A stretch of 64,000 nt of DNA from Wurfbainia villosa (GCA_025175895.1 CM046008.1:28971255-29035254); one strand, 5' to 3'; numbered from the stretch's first letter, positions 34,672-46,474 are shown. The notes: generated by a model not told the origin, from the sequence alone. Numbers and translations are program-made.

Positions 34672-36010
34672 AAATCACATGAAATTCATGAAAAATACTG
34701 AAATTATAGGAATTAATGTAATTAATCGCAAATAGGCTCAATATGTAAAAACATCCCAAATAACAATAAGCATCTCATCAAAGACCCTAAAATATCTAAT
34801 CTACAAGTAAAAATAGCGCAATAAAAATTGCATATCGAAAGCCCATCGACAAAGGACTTCAACTCCCTAAGTGCCTCTTCTGATCTCTGATATTGACGCT
34901 GGAATTCTAAATTGGCCTTTGTTTGGGTAGCAATAAAATCTTCAATCATCAATTCCAGTCTAGATTTGGGTGGTTGCTGCCCGCTACCCTGTTGTTGCCC
35001 ATATCCTCCCGATTGTTGGAAATTCTCTGAATTATTTCTATAGGAAAGGTTCGAGTGGTTCCTCCATCTGAGATTGTAGGTGCTTTGGAATATGGATTGT
35101 TAGGCCTTAGATTGTGGTTGCCAATCGCATCAACATGCTCAATTTACCCTTGGTAGTTGTCGTGCTCTCCATAGTGGTCTTCCTGATACGCTGCTACTCC
35201 TCCCCCAATAGTATTTGTCGCACATGCAGATGCAGGGGTTATAGAGTCAAACCATCTACTTAGCGTGTCCATTCTTGCTGCTAAGTGGTCGATGGAGTTG
35301 ACAACATATCGACCAGCTGTAGGCGCTGGGTGACTATGCTAAGAAGCCCATTGATGGTGGTTCTGAGTCACCTCTTCTATCAGCTTCTCTGCTTCCTCGA
35401 TAGTCTTATTCATTAATGCTCCTCCTGCAGTAGAATCGAGGGATACCTTAGTGGCATACGTGATCCCATTATAGAATATGTGGATCACCAGCCACCTGTC
35501 TAGACCATGATGGGGGCTTTCGTAGAGTAGCCCTTTGTAGCGATCCCAGACTTCGAACAAGGACTCCCCTTCTTTCTGGCGGAAGCTAGTGATCAAGTGG
35601 CGCATGTGAGTAGTCTTACTTGGTGGGAAAAATATATTTAAGAAGTGTTGCTCACATTGCTCCCACGTGGTAATGCTTCCTGAAGGAAGGGAGTGGAGCC
35701 ATGTATTCTCCTTATCCCGTAGTGAGAACGGGAATAGACTCACACGGATCACGTCAGCTGGTACTCCATTGAGTTTCATCATCGAGCATATATCCAAAAA
35801 GGTTTCTAGGTGTCGGTTCGGGTCTTCAGTTGCAGCACCTCCAAATTCCATCTGCTAGACCATGTGTATCAGCGTAGGTTTCAGTTCAAAATTGTTGGTT
35901 GAGATTGATGGTCCAGTTATGCTTGGCCTATATCCTCTAGCACTGGGGGCTGCATAGTCTCGCAAAGGTCAGCTACCTAAGTTTACCACAGATGCATCTG
36001 GATCCTCCAT
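34672..36010 (-). pseudogene. second Gypsy (Athila/Tat-type) gag, truncated
   Basis: Starts near ATG 36010 (MEDPDASVVNLGS). A stop follows, then LRDYAAPSARGYRP and ISTNNFELKPTLIHMV. A TAG at 35855-35857 stands where Gln is usual. The open 170 aa (35851-35339) are the retrotransposon-gag domain: TEDPNRHLETFLDICS, FPFSLRDKENTWLHSLPSGS, FFPPSKTTHMRHLITSF, RYKGLLYESPHHG. A Q-rich C-terminal piece follows (34952-34722, ending FVDGL). Everything downstream (protease, pol) is missing, because the Athila LTR begins at 34671. Capsid-type function in the original element. Confidence 0.88.
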
Positions 36011-36363
36011 GCCTTTCTGTTCAGCTCTCTTGCAATGGTAGGTCCTTTCGATTTTTGGATCTATTGGAAGCAGATTTTCCGATCCTAAATGTCTATGCAT
36101 ATGAAGAACCGAGCCACTAAATTGAGAGTATACCTAATGCTTAAAAACAGGAAATAAACTAGTCTAAATACTAAATCAATTGCAGAAAATTTAAAATGAA
36201 GGTTAATGCAATGTAACTACTGAAATTAATCTAAACTTAATCTAGATATTGAAAATATAAAACTAAAGTAAATAAAATAAAAATGAAAATAAAATCAAGT
36301 AAATAAATCTAACCTAAGTTCGATCCAACTATCCACCTCTTGATTAGATATCGAATCAATCAA
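36011..36363 (-). other. 5' leader of the second Gypsy element
   Basis: A-rich on the plus strand, no coding frame, between PBS and gag start. Confidence 0.6.
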
Positions 36364-36381
36364 TCCCCGGCAACGTCGCCA
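36364..36381 (-). other. primer-binding site of the second Gypsy element
   Basis: Minus TGGCGACGTTGCCGGGGA, one base different from the Athila site at 32985. Confidence 0.88.
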
Positions 36382-36387
36382 AAAATT

Positions 36388-37528
36388 TGATGCACGCGAA
36401 CGCGACCTCAAATATAGCGATGGGAACTGTCGAGGACTTGAAGCGCACGCTCGCGCTCAACGCCTGCAAGTGCACGGATGTCGCCAAGTAATAAATAGAT
36501 TATCGATCCGAAAGAAACTGAGATTTGAGTACCGATTGATCAGTGGACATTATTGTTCAGAGTTTAGTTCTAAGGGTTGTGATTACGAGGATTGTCGGTG
36601 GTCCTAACTCTAGTACGATGTCACACGGAGGAAGGGAAGGTTGGTTTGAGGTTTAAAAAGGGATCCTAGGATTTCAGTTTCACTTGTGCAACATGGAACA
36701 TCCTAATCAATTAAATGTAGTTTGGTTCTCTAATTAGGGTCTTGTGGAAGGGACATCATACCCTTTCCCGATGAGCTTTCGCTTCTATCGGGAACTACCT
36801 ATCCTTAACTAGGCCGACCCTTTCATTAAGATAGGATAGACGGTATGAGGATGCCAAATCAATCCCTACCAGGAGTCGAAATGTGTCTCGTTCCCTACTC
36901 CATTGTACCCTTCTACCTACAGTTACCGGAGATGAGGACAACTACTTGGTTCCTCTTTTATTCCCCTAGATCTTTGATCTGAGTTGTCACCCCTTGTATC
37001 GACTATGCACAATAGATAGAAAATCAAAAAATAATTTTCATCGAATCAAACAAACACGAACTGCAAATAGAAATCCTAAAATAGAATTTGCATTCGATCT
37101 AGCATGTTCTACGTACACAAGTTACTCCCTAATCCTAGAATCGAAGATTCTACTCCATAGATGAAAAAGAACGAACACAATCCATATTAGAATAGGGCAT
37201 TACAATGCAGGAGATGAATAGAAAGTAAATTGCAGTACTCTTGGTTCTTCTCTTCGACGTTAGAGCACAGGATACGATCCTCTAGCCGTCTTCTTCCTCC
37301 CCGTTGCGAGTTTCTGAAGCTTCTTAGGGCTTCGGTGTGTCATCCCAGCCGTCGTACCTCCTCCCTAGGATTTGGGTGTGACCTTCCTTATATAGACTTG
37401 AGGCCGACACTGCCTGAATCCATGAAAAAACCCTAGTCACGCCAAAAAATGTCAGCACCACATGGCCGTGTGGATCCACACGGCCAGGCCATGTGTGGCA
37501 CTGGGCTAGTGGAGCACAGTCGTACGAC
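36388..37528 (-). repeat. LTR of the second Gypsy element (right edge uncertain)
   Basis: The left edge TGATGCACGCG lies six bases from the PBS. It contains the conserved Athila/Tat-like block around TGCACGGATGTCGCCAAGTA (36471-36490). The right edge is placed at CGTACGACA (37528) because purine-rich sequence (minus) follows; it could extend to about 37620. To its right lies a Gypsy 3' end, so this LTR may be shared by two internal regions. Confidence 0.6.
37386..37395 (-). promoter_or_regulatory. TATA box of the second Gypsy LTR
   Basis: Minus CTATATAAGG; a palindromic ACACGGCC/GGCCGTGT pair lies just upstream (37460-37485). Confidence 0.65.
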
Positions 37529-38744
37529 AACTATTTTTTTAACCCTCATAATATTTTTTAATTTTTCTTACTCTCTTTTTTCTTTCTTTCTTTTTTTTTC
37601 TTTTCTTTTCTCTCTCTCTTAGGATTTTGATTTTTCCTAATGGCTTCCACAATCCGAGCATCTCCAGTAACTAAAATGCTAAATCTAGAGTCACCTGTGG
37701 ATTCCAAAGTACTAGACTACTGAGATGAATCATAACTAGGTACGTACTAGATTTTCCTTTCAGAATGTTCGTCATGTGTAGATGTAAAAATAAAAGCTAA
37801 TGAGTATAAGTCTAGAACATTCATTAGAGTAAATAAAATAAAATAAAATACCACGAGGAAAATGAAGTTAAGCTACCCATTGAAACAACTTATGAAGAAA
37901 ACTTTAAAAATACTATTGAGGTAGCTTATAGATAGCAAAAACTAAGTGCTGAAAGAAACTAAACAACCTATGCATGAACAAATGAATGCTAACTAAAATA
38001 TAAATATCAGGAAAGAAAACAAAATAAATCAAAACCTGGGGTCCCCCAAGATTTGTATGAAGTTATACCTCTAATATGATGGTCGAGGTGGGAAGTCCGG
38101 TAGCCTCGGCATCTCGGGATCCTGGGAGAATCTGGTGCTGAGCCACTGATATCACATGTACATGTGGTCGATCTGAGAGCTGGTGGATACAATGACTGCT
38201 CTATGCTCCTCCTCCCGGGCTCACTGTGCCTGCTGGGCACGCATGTGCTGCCTGACCTCCCGATGGTAGGCAACCTCCTCATGGCGCTGGGCAGCCTCCT
38301 CTTGGAAGTATATACGGTCCTCATCATAGAACTCCTCGGCCCGCTGGAAGTGCTCCCGTAAGCCATGAAACTCCGCCTGCATGTAAGCGCTCTGCTCCTC
38401 CCATCACTGTCTCTGCGTCTACTGCTCAACATAAATGTCGTCTAGGCACGATCAGAACTCAAAGAAATCATAGGCGGATGTACCTGCATCCTACTCAAAA
38501 CTAGAAAAAGATGGTGGTGCAGGTGCAGGCTCTTATCGTGGACTAGGTGGGCTTAGAACGATTTTTTCTTCTACCTAGCAAGTCCTTTCTAATCCGATTT
38601 TATTTGTAAAAAATGCTAAATGCAAGAAATCAAAATCTAATGAATGCAATAAAGTCAAAAACAAGTAAAAACTAAACATGGGTTGCCTCCCAAGAAGCGC
38701 TTTATTTAAGGTCTTTTAGCTCGACCACACTCCTGCATCTCATC
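37529..38744 (-). other. Gypsy 3' noncoding region upstream of the LTR
   Basis: On the minus strand it holds GCGCTTCTTGGGAGGCAACC (38698-38679), a block commonly found just after the end of pol in plant Gypsy elements. AT-rich sequence, a 141-aa low-complexity frame (38432-38007, not recognised) and a long purine tract (37560-37620) follow. The region is broken at 38744 by the tandem array and resumes at 58712. Confidence 0.6.
38740..38744. repeat. left target-site duplication of the tandem array (TCATC)
   Basis: TCATC before LTR1; the same five bases follow LTR5 at 58707-58711 and no copy of the flank occurs inside the array. Confidence 0.85.
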
Positions 38745-38837
38745 TGTTGGTGCAATCGGCCAAGGTTGACTCGAGTTTGACTCGAGCAGTATTTTGATGA
38801 TAGACAAAACTTATGACATGGGATTGTCATAGAAAAG

Positions 38838-39050
38838 TCCAACATGGAGTTGACATGGAAAATCCAAGCATGGGGCTTGGTGTGGAAAGTCCAACATGGA
38901 GTTGGCATGGAAAATCCAAGCATGGGGTTTGGTGTGGAAAGTCCAACATGGAGTTGGCATGGAAAATCCAAGCATGGGGCTTGGTATGGAAAGTCCAACA
39001 TGGAGTTGGCATGGAAAATCCAAGCATAAGGCTTGGTGTGGAAAAGTCCA
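38838..39050 (+). repeat. 52-bp tandem repeat in LTR1, four copies
   Basis: Unit starts GTCCAACATGGAGTTGGCAT. The period is 52, not a multiple of three, so the same repeat reads open in all frames on the minus strand; long antisense ORFs here are a by-product. Confidence 0.9.
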
Positions 39051-39463
39051 AAGCATTGCGAAGTCGTGCGCTTGGTGCTTGGTGAGAAATGCATTGCGAA
39101 GCGTGCGCTCGGTGCATTTGAAAAGTCTTGAGGACTTGGTAAGTTCACTAGGCTCGGGGTCCTTGAGTCGGTGAAGGATGGCATTACGAAGTCGTGCGCT
39201 TGATACATTCGAGGGACCACCAGACGGGGAGCGAATGGAGTGAGGCCTAAGGGAAGCATACTTCGAGGGCAAGAGATGAGAAGGATGGCGTTGCGAAGCT
39301 GTGCGCTTGGCGCATCCGAGGGACGTAGGCCGAGGGAAGAGAGCTTCGGTGGGGAACTCCATGAGGGATGAGGTGGACTTGGCCAAGTGGCTAAGACTAA
39401 GTGTCGGAGGCTCAAACAACTTGGGTTTGAGATTTTACTCGACATCAGTGAACTGGCATAGGT

Positions 39464-39785
39464 GCCAGTCGACTACTCTAAGTCGACTAGGGTTCGACTG
39501 AATAGGGTTTGGCTGATCAGTCGACTACCGAAGGAGGGCAGTCGACTGTTGACACCATCAGTCGACTAATGAGGGAGATCAGTCGACTGATTGGGGTGTT
39601 TTCAACCACAGAATGGTTTCGGTCAGTGCTCGTGCGGCCTCGGCGATGATGATGTACTGTCGGTGATGGGTATCATCAGTCGACTGATGGATGATCCGTT
39701 GGAACTTAAACAACGTGGATCTGGCCGTTGTGAGACAACGACTACAGGACCAACCGACTGATGGTCACAATCAGTCGATTGATGG
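39464..39785 (+). repeat. cluster of AGTCGACT palindromes in U3 of LTR1
   Basis: About six exact AGTCGACT sites plus variants (AGTCGATTG). LTR5 has a matching cluster (57846-58090). In LTR2-4 several of these sites are replaced by CGATCG-like sequence. Confidence 0.8.
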
Positions 39786-40278
39786 GGGAGCTCAAGAGGG
39801 AGGATTTTGCCAAGACTTTTGTGAAGCTATTGGAGGGGAATTGCTGCTGTATTCCAGACCTTCAAGAGCTATCTAAAGCAAGCAACAAGCAAAGAGTTCA
39901 AAGCAAGCATTGTAAAGTGTTCTTTACGTGTATTTTGTATTTGTCTTTGTATTGCTTGTATTTCATATTACTTAGTATAATTGCTTGTGAGAGGTTTCTC
40001 CACCTCCGACGTGTTGTCGAGAAGGAGTGTTAGTTAGTGTCGTGCACATAACTAGAGCTCAGTGAGCTCGCCCATGGAGTAGGAACCATTCATTTTTGAA
40101 CCACATATATCTTGTGTATTGCATGTGATTGTGTTGTTGTTATTTCTATTGTTTCCGCTACGTATATTAACGACAATTGTAGACAAGCACGCAAGAACGA
40201 ACGACTTCGCTCATCTGACGAAAGAGGGTTATTCACCTCCCCCCTTTAGCCGGCCAACACCAATCGATTTCCTACAAG

Positions 40279-40290
40279 TGGTATCAGAGC
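40279..40290 (+). other. primer-binding site, array unit 1
   Basis: TGGTATCAGAGC (tRNA-iMet type), two bases after LTR1. Repeated at 44913, 49530 and, with an A lost (TGGTATCGAGC), at 54056. Confidence 0.93.
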
Positions 40291-40333
40291 AAAGAGCTTG
40301 TCGAGGACTAACCGCCGACACAAGCACCACAAG

Positions 40334-41845
40334 ATGGCCGGCTACAACCTCCAACCACCAAAATTTGAAAAATACTTTCAATGGTAGAGAAGAAAAATGG
40401 AGGTATATCTAGAAACCGATTTTGATATTAAGTTAATTCTAGAAAACTGTTTCAAAATGCCTAGGGATGAAGAAAATAGGCAAATTGAGAAGTCAAGGTG
40501 GACCCAAGACCAAATCAAGGACTTCGAGACAAATCTCAAGGTAATCGAATTACTTACTGATTTGTTACCTAACAATATTTGGTCTAGATTAGGTAATTAT
40601 AGGGATGCAAAGGAATTGTCGAGGAAGAAGCACCCACCACATTTGAAGATGTTGATGACTTGGTGGAAACCTCCACCTCTAGCATTGAGGGGGAGGAAAG
40701 GGTTTCCATTCCGGAGAAAAGTCAAAACGAAGCATCTACCTCCGGAAGATGTGATCAAGAGGCTTCCACCACCTCCCTAGGTAACTCAAACATATTGATT
40801 TTAAATAAAGATCATATAATTTACTTTGAGTGTAGGGAGAAAGGGCATTACAAGAGCAAATGCCCAAAATTGGTTAAGAAGAAAACACCGGCACCAAAAG
40901 TCAAAGGATGTCGAAGTCCCCACAATCAAGAACAAAGAGCACATTGTGTGCTTCAAATACAACCAAAGGGGGCACTACCGAAGCCAATGCCCTAGGGGGA
41001 GGAAGAAAGGGCAAGAAGGTGTTTCTCATGTAGGGGGAGCTTCTAAAGCTAACCCTAAGGTATATTTAAATTATGCACCTTCAATTTCTAAAGTTAAAAA
41101 GCATGCTAAAAACTATTTTAGTTCTCTTGCAATTATTAATGAAAAGCATACTAGTAGAAATAATAAGGTTTATTGTTTAGGTGCCAAGCATGTTAGTTTA
41201 TCTAAGGACAAACCTAGAATCAATAACACTAGACCAATCTTGCCTAGGGAGTCAATTAAGAGAATTGAAGAAAACTTGGGCATTAACCCCAAGAAATCTA
41301 GGCATATGCCTAAAAAGAAAAACAATTCCCAAAAATCCAATGATAAATCAAAATTGAGAAGATTAGAGGTGGAGAATCGAGCCTTGAGGTCAAGGCTAGA
41401 AAAATTAGAAAAGACCCTCAAAATTATGACAAATACAATTATAGGGTCTAAGGACCAAAAGTCAAGACCTAGGGTTCAAAAACGGTCTAAGGGTAAGGAA
41501 GGTTTGGGTCACAAACCTAAGCCCAAGAAGACTTATCATAATGTTCCATTTAATTATGGAACAATTTCTAGGTCTAGAAAAACCAAGGCTAATAGGGAAG
41601 CTATCCCTAAGACTAGCCATGGTGTTTGCTTAGTAGCTAAGGACTTAAGGAAAACCAAGAAAGTCACTAAGAAGGTCAAAGGGGGAGTTACCCCTAGGTT
41701 TGACTTAGGAAAGACCCAAAGACTATGGCTTCAAAGCTAAAGGGTCATTAGGAAGGTATCTAGGAAGTTATCCTAGTGAATACCTTATTAACCCAAGGAG
41801 CTCAAGAGGTATTGGGTTCCTAGGAGCGTGATCAATTCACGCTAG
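40334..41845 (+). pseudogene. SIRE-like gag, array unit 1
   Basis: Start ATG 40334 (MAGYNLQPPKFE). Codon 18 is TAG (40385-40387), followed four codons later by Met (40397) and MEVYLETDFDI, DFETNLKVIELL, WSRLGNYRDAKEL. After KEL the middle of gag is deleted and the frame changes (EEEAPTTFEDVDDL). Knuckle 1 reads YFECREKGHYKSKC, first Cys changed to Tyr. After another frameshift knuckle 2 reads CFKYNQRGHYRSQC, also one Cys to Tyr in this unit. A basic, coiled-coil-like tail follows (KLRRLEVENRALRSRLEKLEKTL). The 3' end is shortened (KTQRLWLQS) by small indels against units 2-4. It could at most act if supplied in trans. Confidence 0.9.
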
Positions 41846-43416
41846 ATGGGTTAGGGTGTGTCAAACCTAAGTGGATGGGTAGTTAACCTAGCCATGGTGA
41901 CTTGACACATTAGGATGTGTCATTATGCTTGAGAAGTTGAAAAATAATTAAATTGGCACAAATAGGTCTTAGAGGTATGGATGTGCCATTTTGGGTTTAT
42001 GGCACATTTGGGAGATAATGGTGTTAAGGCAAAATGGAATTAATTCCTAGAAATGGCAATTTGAATTTAACACTTAGGTATCCCATACCTTAGTATCTTA
42101 TAATTGCCATGCTTTGTTTGTCTTGCCATGTCATGACATCATTTTCATTTTTATCTCTAAAAATGTCATGATCATGTTTTAGACTTATTGTTATATGTCA
42201 TGTATGCTAAAATCTCATTCACATGTCATGACATCATGATTTTGACACATGCTTAGTTATATCATGTATATGTCATAATCATATCATGCATAAAATAAAA
42301 TTGATTTAAGGATCATTGGCATGACTTGAAGTCTCATGCATAAGGGAATCAAGTAGAGTTGCCTTAGAATATGCATGAGACCATTAAAGAACAAAAACCC
42401 ACATCTCACTAGAATATTTGACTTGAATGTGTTTTACACATCTAGATACAAGTGAGATGTTTAGGAAAAAGAAATTAAAGGTTTCAAAAACATTTTTGAA
42501 AACATTTTGAAAAACCTTGGTGAAGTCTATCTTTTGATAACTATCACCATTGAATGGGATGATACAAGGAGGGCTCAATATTGAAGCTTTTCTTAACTTT
42601 TGAACTTTGTATCAATCTCGCTAATTTGTAGGTAAAATAATTTTCTAATATTTTTCACCCATTATGATTGTAATAAGTAATATATGTACAAAATTTCATG
42701 ATTTATCAACGTATGTATATTTACTTACGAATTTCAAAAATTCATTTACAAATTGAAAGCGCAAATCGATTATCGATCATTGCCAGGAGGCCAGTTGAAT
42801 GATGTGGAAAGGAGTCGGGATAGTGAGAGAGTCATTGCGGTGGTTAGGCCCATGTTCAGCTATGTTTTGGTCCCCTAACCACTCCTAACCCTAGGACATG
42901 CTTGGGAGAGCATTAGAAAGGGTGGAAATCCATTGGATATGGATTAGGAGAAGTGTTTATGGAGAGTATCAATTTTAAGGTGGATGAGAGTTCATTGTTG
43001 AACTTTGCCTTAATTTTGATGGATTTTGTGTTCCTATTGGCTTAGGGGCTTTCCAAAGACATTGTTGGTGCAATGGTCGAGGACCAAACCTTTAGGGAGA
43101 GGTATCCATCATGGAAAGATGGATGTGTATTTTTCCTCATGGGAGGAAAATTAAGGGATTGCGCCTCTCTTAAGTGATATGGGATTATCACTAGAAAGAT
43201 TGAGGGCATGCCAAGGAGAAGATTGTAAGATTTCATTGGGATATGAGACATTGACACCCTTGAGGACCTTTTTGATGTAATATCAAAAAGGGGGAGAAGT
43301 TACCAAGTTAACAATTAGGGTTCGTTGGAATTCTCATTGGGATGTGAGAATTGCCAATATGGGAGAATTGGTAGACTTGAGATGGTAGTTTTGTCAATCA
43401 TCAAAAAGGGGGAGAT
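41846..43416 (+). other. 3' noncoding region, array unit 1, with two polypurine tracts
   Basis: No coding frame. Contains several TGTCATGACATCAT palindromes (42120-42240). A first PPT, AAAAAGGGGGAGAA (43285-43298), sits in a 10-bp inverted repeat (CCTTTTTGAT/ATCAAAAAGG); the LTR-proximal PPT AAAAAGGGGGAGAT is at 43403-43416. The same plan recurs at 46475-48060, 51106-52708 and 55616-57196. Confidence 0.85.
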
Positions 43417-44910
43417 TGTTGGTGCAATCGGCCCAGGTTGACTCGAGTTTGACTCGAGCAGTATTTTGATGATAGAAAAAACTTATGACATGGGATTGTT
43501 ATAGGAAATCTCAACATGGAGTTGGCATGGAAAATCCAAGCATGAGGCTTGGTGTGGAAAGTCCAACATGGAGTTGGCATGGAAAATCCAAGCATGGGGC
43601 TTGGTGTGGAAAGTCCAACATGGAGTTGGCATGGAAAATCCAAGCATGAGGCTTGGTGTGGAAAAGTCCAAAGAATTGCGAAGTCGTGCGCTTGGTGCTT
43701 GGTGAGAAATGCATTGCGAAGTTGTGCGCTCGGTGCATTTGGGAAGTCTTGAGGACTTGGTAAGTTCACTAGGCTCGGGGTCCTTGAGTCGGTGAAGGAT
43801 GGCATTGCGAAGCCGTGCGCTTGATACATCTGAGGGACTGCCGGACAGCGAGAGAATGGAGTGAGGCCTAAGGGAAGCATACTTCGATGGCAAGAGACGA
43901 GAAGGATGGCGTTACGAAGCCGTGCGCTTGGCGCATCCGAGGGACGTAGGCCGAGGGAAGAGAGCTTCAGTGGGGAACTCCATGAGGGATGAGGTGGACT
44001 TGGACAAGTGGCTAAGACTGAGTGTCGGAGGCTCAAACAACTTGGGTTTGAGGTTTTACCCGACATCAGTCGACTGGCATAGGTGCCAATCGACTGCACT
44101 AAGTCGACTAGGGTTCGACTGAACAGGGTTTGGCTGATCAGTCGACTACGAGGAGAGCGATCAACTATTGACACCGTCGATCGGTGATGAGGAGATCGAT
44201 CGTGATCGACGGTGTTTTCAGCCACAGAATAGTTTCCAGTCGAGTGCTTGTGCCAACACTCGACTGATGGTGTTACCAGTCGATTGATGGGTATCATCAG
44301 TCGACTAATAGGTAATCCGTTGGAACATAACCAACATGGATCTGGCCATTGTGAGACAACGGCTACGGGACGATCGATGGTCACGATCGATCGTGATGGG
44401 CACGAAATCGGCAGGTTATAAATGGAGCTCAAGAGGGAGGATTTTGCCAAGACTTTTGTGAAGCTATTGGAGGGGAATTGCTGCTGTATTCCAGACCTTC
44501 AAGAGCTATCTAAAGCAAGCAACAAGCAAAGAGTTCAAAGCAAGCATTGTAAAGTGTTCTTTACGTGTATTTTGTATTTGTCTTTGTATTGCTTGTATTT
44601 ATTACTTAGTTTAATTGCTTGTGAGAGGTTTCTCCACCTCCGACGTGTTGTCGAGAAGGAGTGTTAGTTAGTGTCGTGCACATAACTAGAGCTCAGTGAG
44701 CTCGCCCGTGGAGTAGGAACCATTCGTTTTTGAACCACATATATCTTGTGTATTGCATGTGATTGTGTTGTTGTTATTTCTATTGTTTCCGCTCATTATA
44801 TTACGACAATTGTAGACAAGCACGCAAGAACGAACGACTTCCGCTCATACGACGAAAGAGGGTTATTCACCTCCCCCCTTTAGCCGGCCAACACCAATCG
44901 ATTTCCTACA
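43417..44910 (+). repeat. LTR2 of the array, chimeric
   Basis: 1494 bp. LTR5-type up to GACAACGGCTAC (44361), LTR1-type from GAGGGAGGATTTTGCC (44440) to the end. Three copies of the 52-bp repeat. Abuts a PPT on its left and a PBS on its right. Confidence 0.93.
44417..44423 (+). promoter_or_regulatory. TATA box of LTR2
   Basis: GTTATAAATGGAGC. Also present in LTR3 (49030) and LTR5 (58205); absent in LTR1 and LTR4. Confidence 0.65.
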
Positions 44911-44967
44911 AGTGGTATCAGAGCAAAGAGCTTGTCGAGGACTAACCGCCGACACAAGCACCACAAG

Positions 44968-46474
44968 ATGGCCGGCTACAACCTCCAACCACCAAAATTT
45001 GAAAAATACTTTCAATGGTAGAGAAGAAAAATGGAGGTATATCTAGAAACCGATTTTGATATTAAGTTAATTCTAGAAAACTGTTTCAAAATGCCTAGGG
45101 ATGAAGAAAATAGGCAAATTGAGAAGTCAAGGTGGACCCAAGACCAAATCAAGGACTTCGAGACAAATCTCAAGGTAATCGAATTACTTACTGATTTGTT
45201 ACCTAACAATATTTGGTCTAGATTAGGTAATTATAGGGATGCAAAGGAATTGTCGAGGAAGAAGCACCCACCACATTTGAAGATGTTGATGACTTGGTGG
45301 AAACCTCCACCTCTAGCATTGAGGGGGAAGAAAGGGTTTCCATTCCGGAGAAAAGTCAAAACGAAGCATCTACCTCCGGAAGATGTGATCAAGAGGCTTC
45401 CACCACCTCCCTAGGTAACTCAAACATATTGATTTTAAATAAAGATCATATAATTTACTTTGAGTGTAGGGAGAAAGGGCATTACAAGAGCAAATGCCCA
45501 AAATTGGTTAAGAAGAAAACACCGGCACCAAAAGTCAAAGGATGTCAAAGTCCCCACAATCAAGAACAAAGAGCACATTGTGTGCTTCAAATGCAACCAA
45601 AGGGGGCACTAGCCAATGCCCTAGGGGAGGAAGAAAGGGCAAGAAGGTGTATCTCATGTAGAGCTTCTAAAGCTAACCTAAGGTATATTTAAATTATGCA
45701 CCTTCAATTTCTAAAGTTAAAAAGCATGCTAAAAACTATTTTAGTTCTCTTGCAATTATTAATGAAAAGCATACTAGTAGAAATAATAAGGTTTATTGTT
45801 TAGGTGCCAAGCATGTTAGTTTATCTAAGGACAAACCTAGAATCAATAACACTAGACCAATCTTGCCTAGGGAGTCAATTAAGAGAATTGAAGAAAACTT
45901 GGGCATTAACCCCAAGAAATCTAGGCATATGCCTAAAAAGAAAAACAATTCCCAAAAATCCAATGATAAATCAAAATTGAGAAGATTAGAGGTGGAGAAT
46001 CGAGCCTTGAGGTCAAGGCTAGAAAAATTAGAAAAGACCCTCAAAATTATGACAAATACAATTATAGGGTCTAAGGACCAAAAGTCAAGACCTAGGGTTC
46101 AAAAACGGTCTAAGGGTAAGGAAGGTTTGGGTCACAAACCTAAGCCCAAGAAGACTTATCATAATGTTCCATTTAATTATGGAACAATTTCTAGGTCTAG
46201 AAAAACCAAGGCTAATAGGGAAGCTATCCCTAAGACTAGCCATGGTGTTTGCTTAGTAGCTAAGGACTTAAGGAAAACCAAGAAAGTCACTAAGAAGGTC
46301 AAAGGGGGAGTTACCCCTAGGTTTGACTTAGGAAAGACCCAAAAGACTATGGCTTCAAAGCTAAAAAGGGTCATTAGGAAGGTATCTAGGGAAGTTATCC
46401 CTAGTGAATACCTTGTTAACCCAAGGAGCTCCAATAGGTATTGGGTTCCTAGTAGCGTGATCAATTCACGCTAG
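44968..46474 (+). pseudogene. SIRE-like gag, array unit 2
   Basis: Same architecture as unit 1: TAG at codon 18 (45019-45021), Met four codons on, central deletion after RDAKEL, damaged knuckle 1. Knuckle 2 starts correctly (TGC at its second Cys) but has lost about seven bases before GCCAATGCCC, so it is broken in another way. Further small losses near 45630-45690. The 3' half is open from 45863 to TAG 46474 (203 aa: LEVENRALRSRLEKLEKTL, RVQKRSKGKEGLGHKPKPK, RYWVPSSVINSR). Confidence 0.9.

Larger units (their letters stand above)
38745..40276 (+). repeat. LTR1 of the array (original 5' LTR)
   Basis: 1532 bp, TGTTGGTGCAATCGG ... GATTTCCTACA. Four copies of a 52-bp repeat against three in the others. 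Distinct bases throughout its first two-thirds (for example CGGCCAAGG against CGGCCCAGG). No TATA box where LTR2, 3 and 5 have TTATAAATGG. Confidence 0.93.

Noticed and set aside
37560..37620. long pyrimidine tract as a microsatellite or gene promoter
   Set aside because: It is purine-rich on the element's strand just upstream of an LTR, so it is more likely part of the Gypsy 3' end or PPT region.
38007..38432. 141-aa Arg/Ser-rich minus frame
   Set aside because: It sits in a Gypsy 3' noncoding region; low complexity, no domain and no match to the gag-pol order.
43401..44450. 349-aa antisense open frame across LTR2 (and similar ones at 38702-39445, 57181-57879)
   Set aside because: It is built from the 52-bp LTR repeat, which is open in three frames on this strand. 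No known domain; it lies antisense to the LTR and changes frame between copies.
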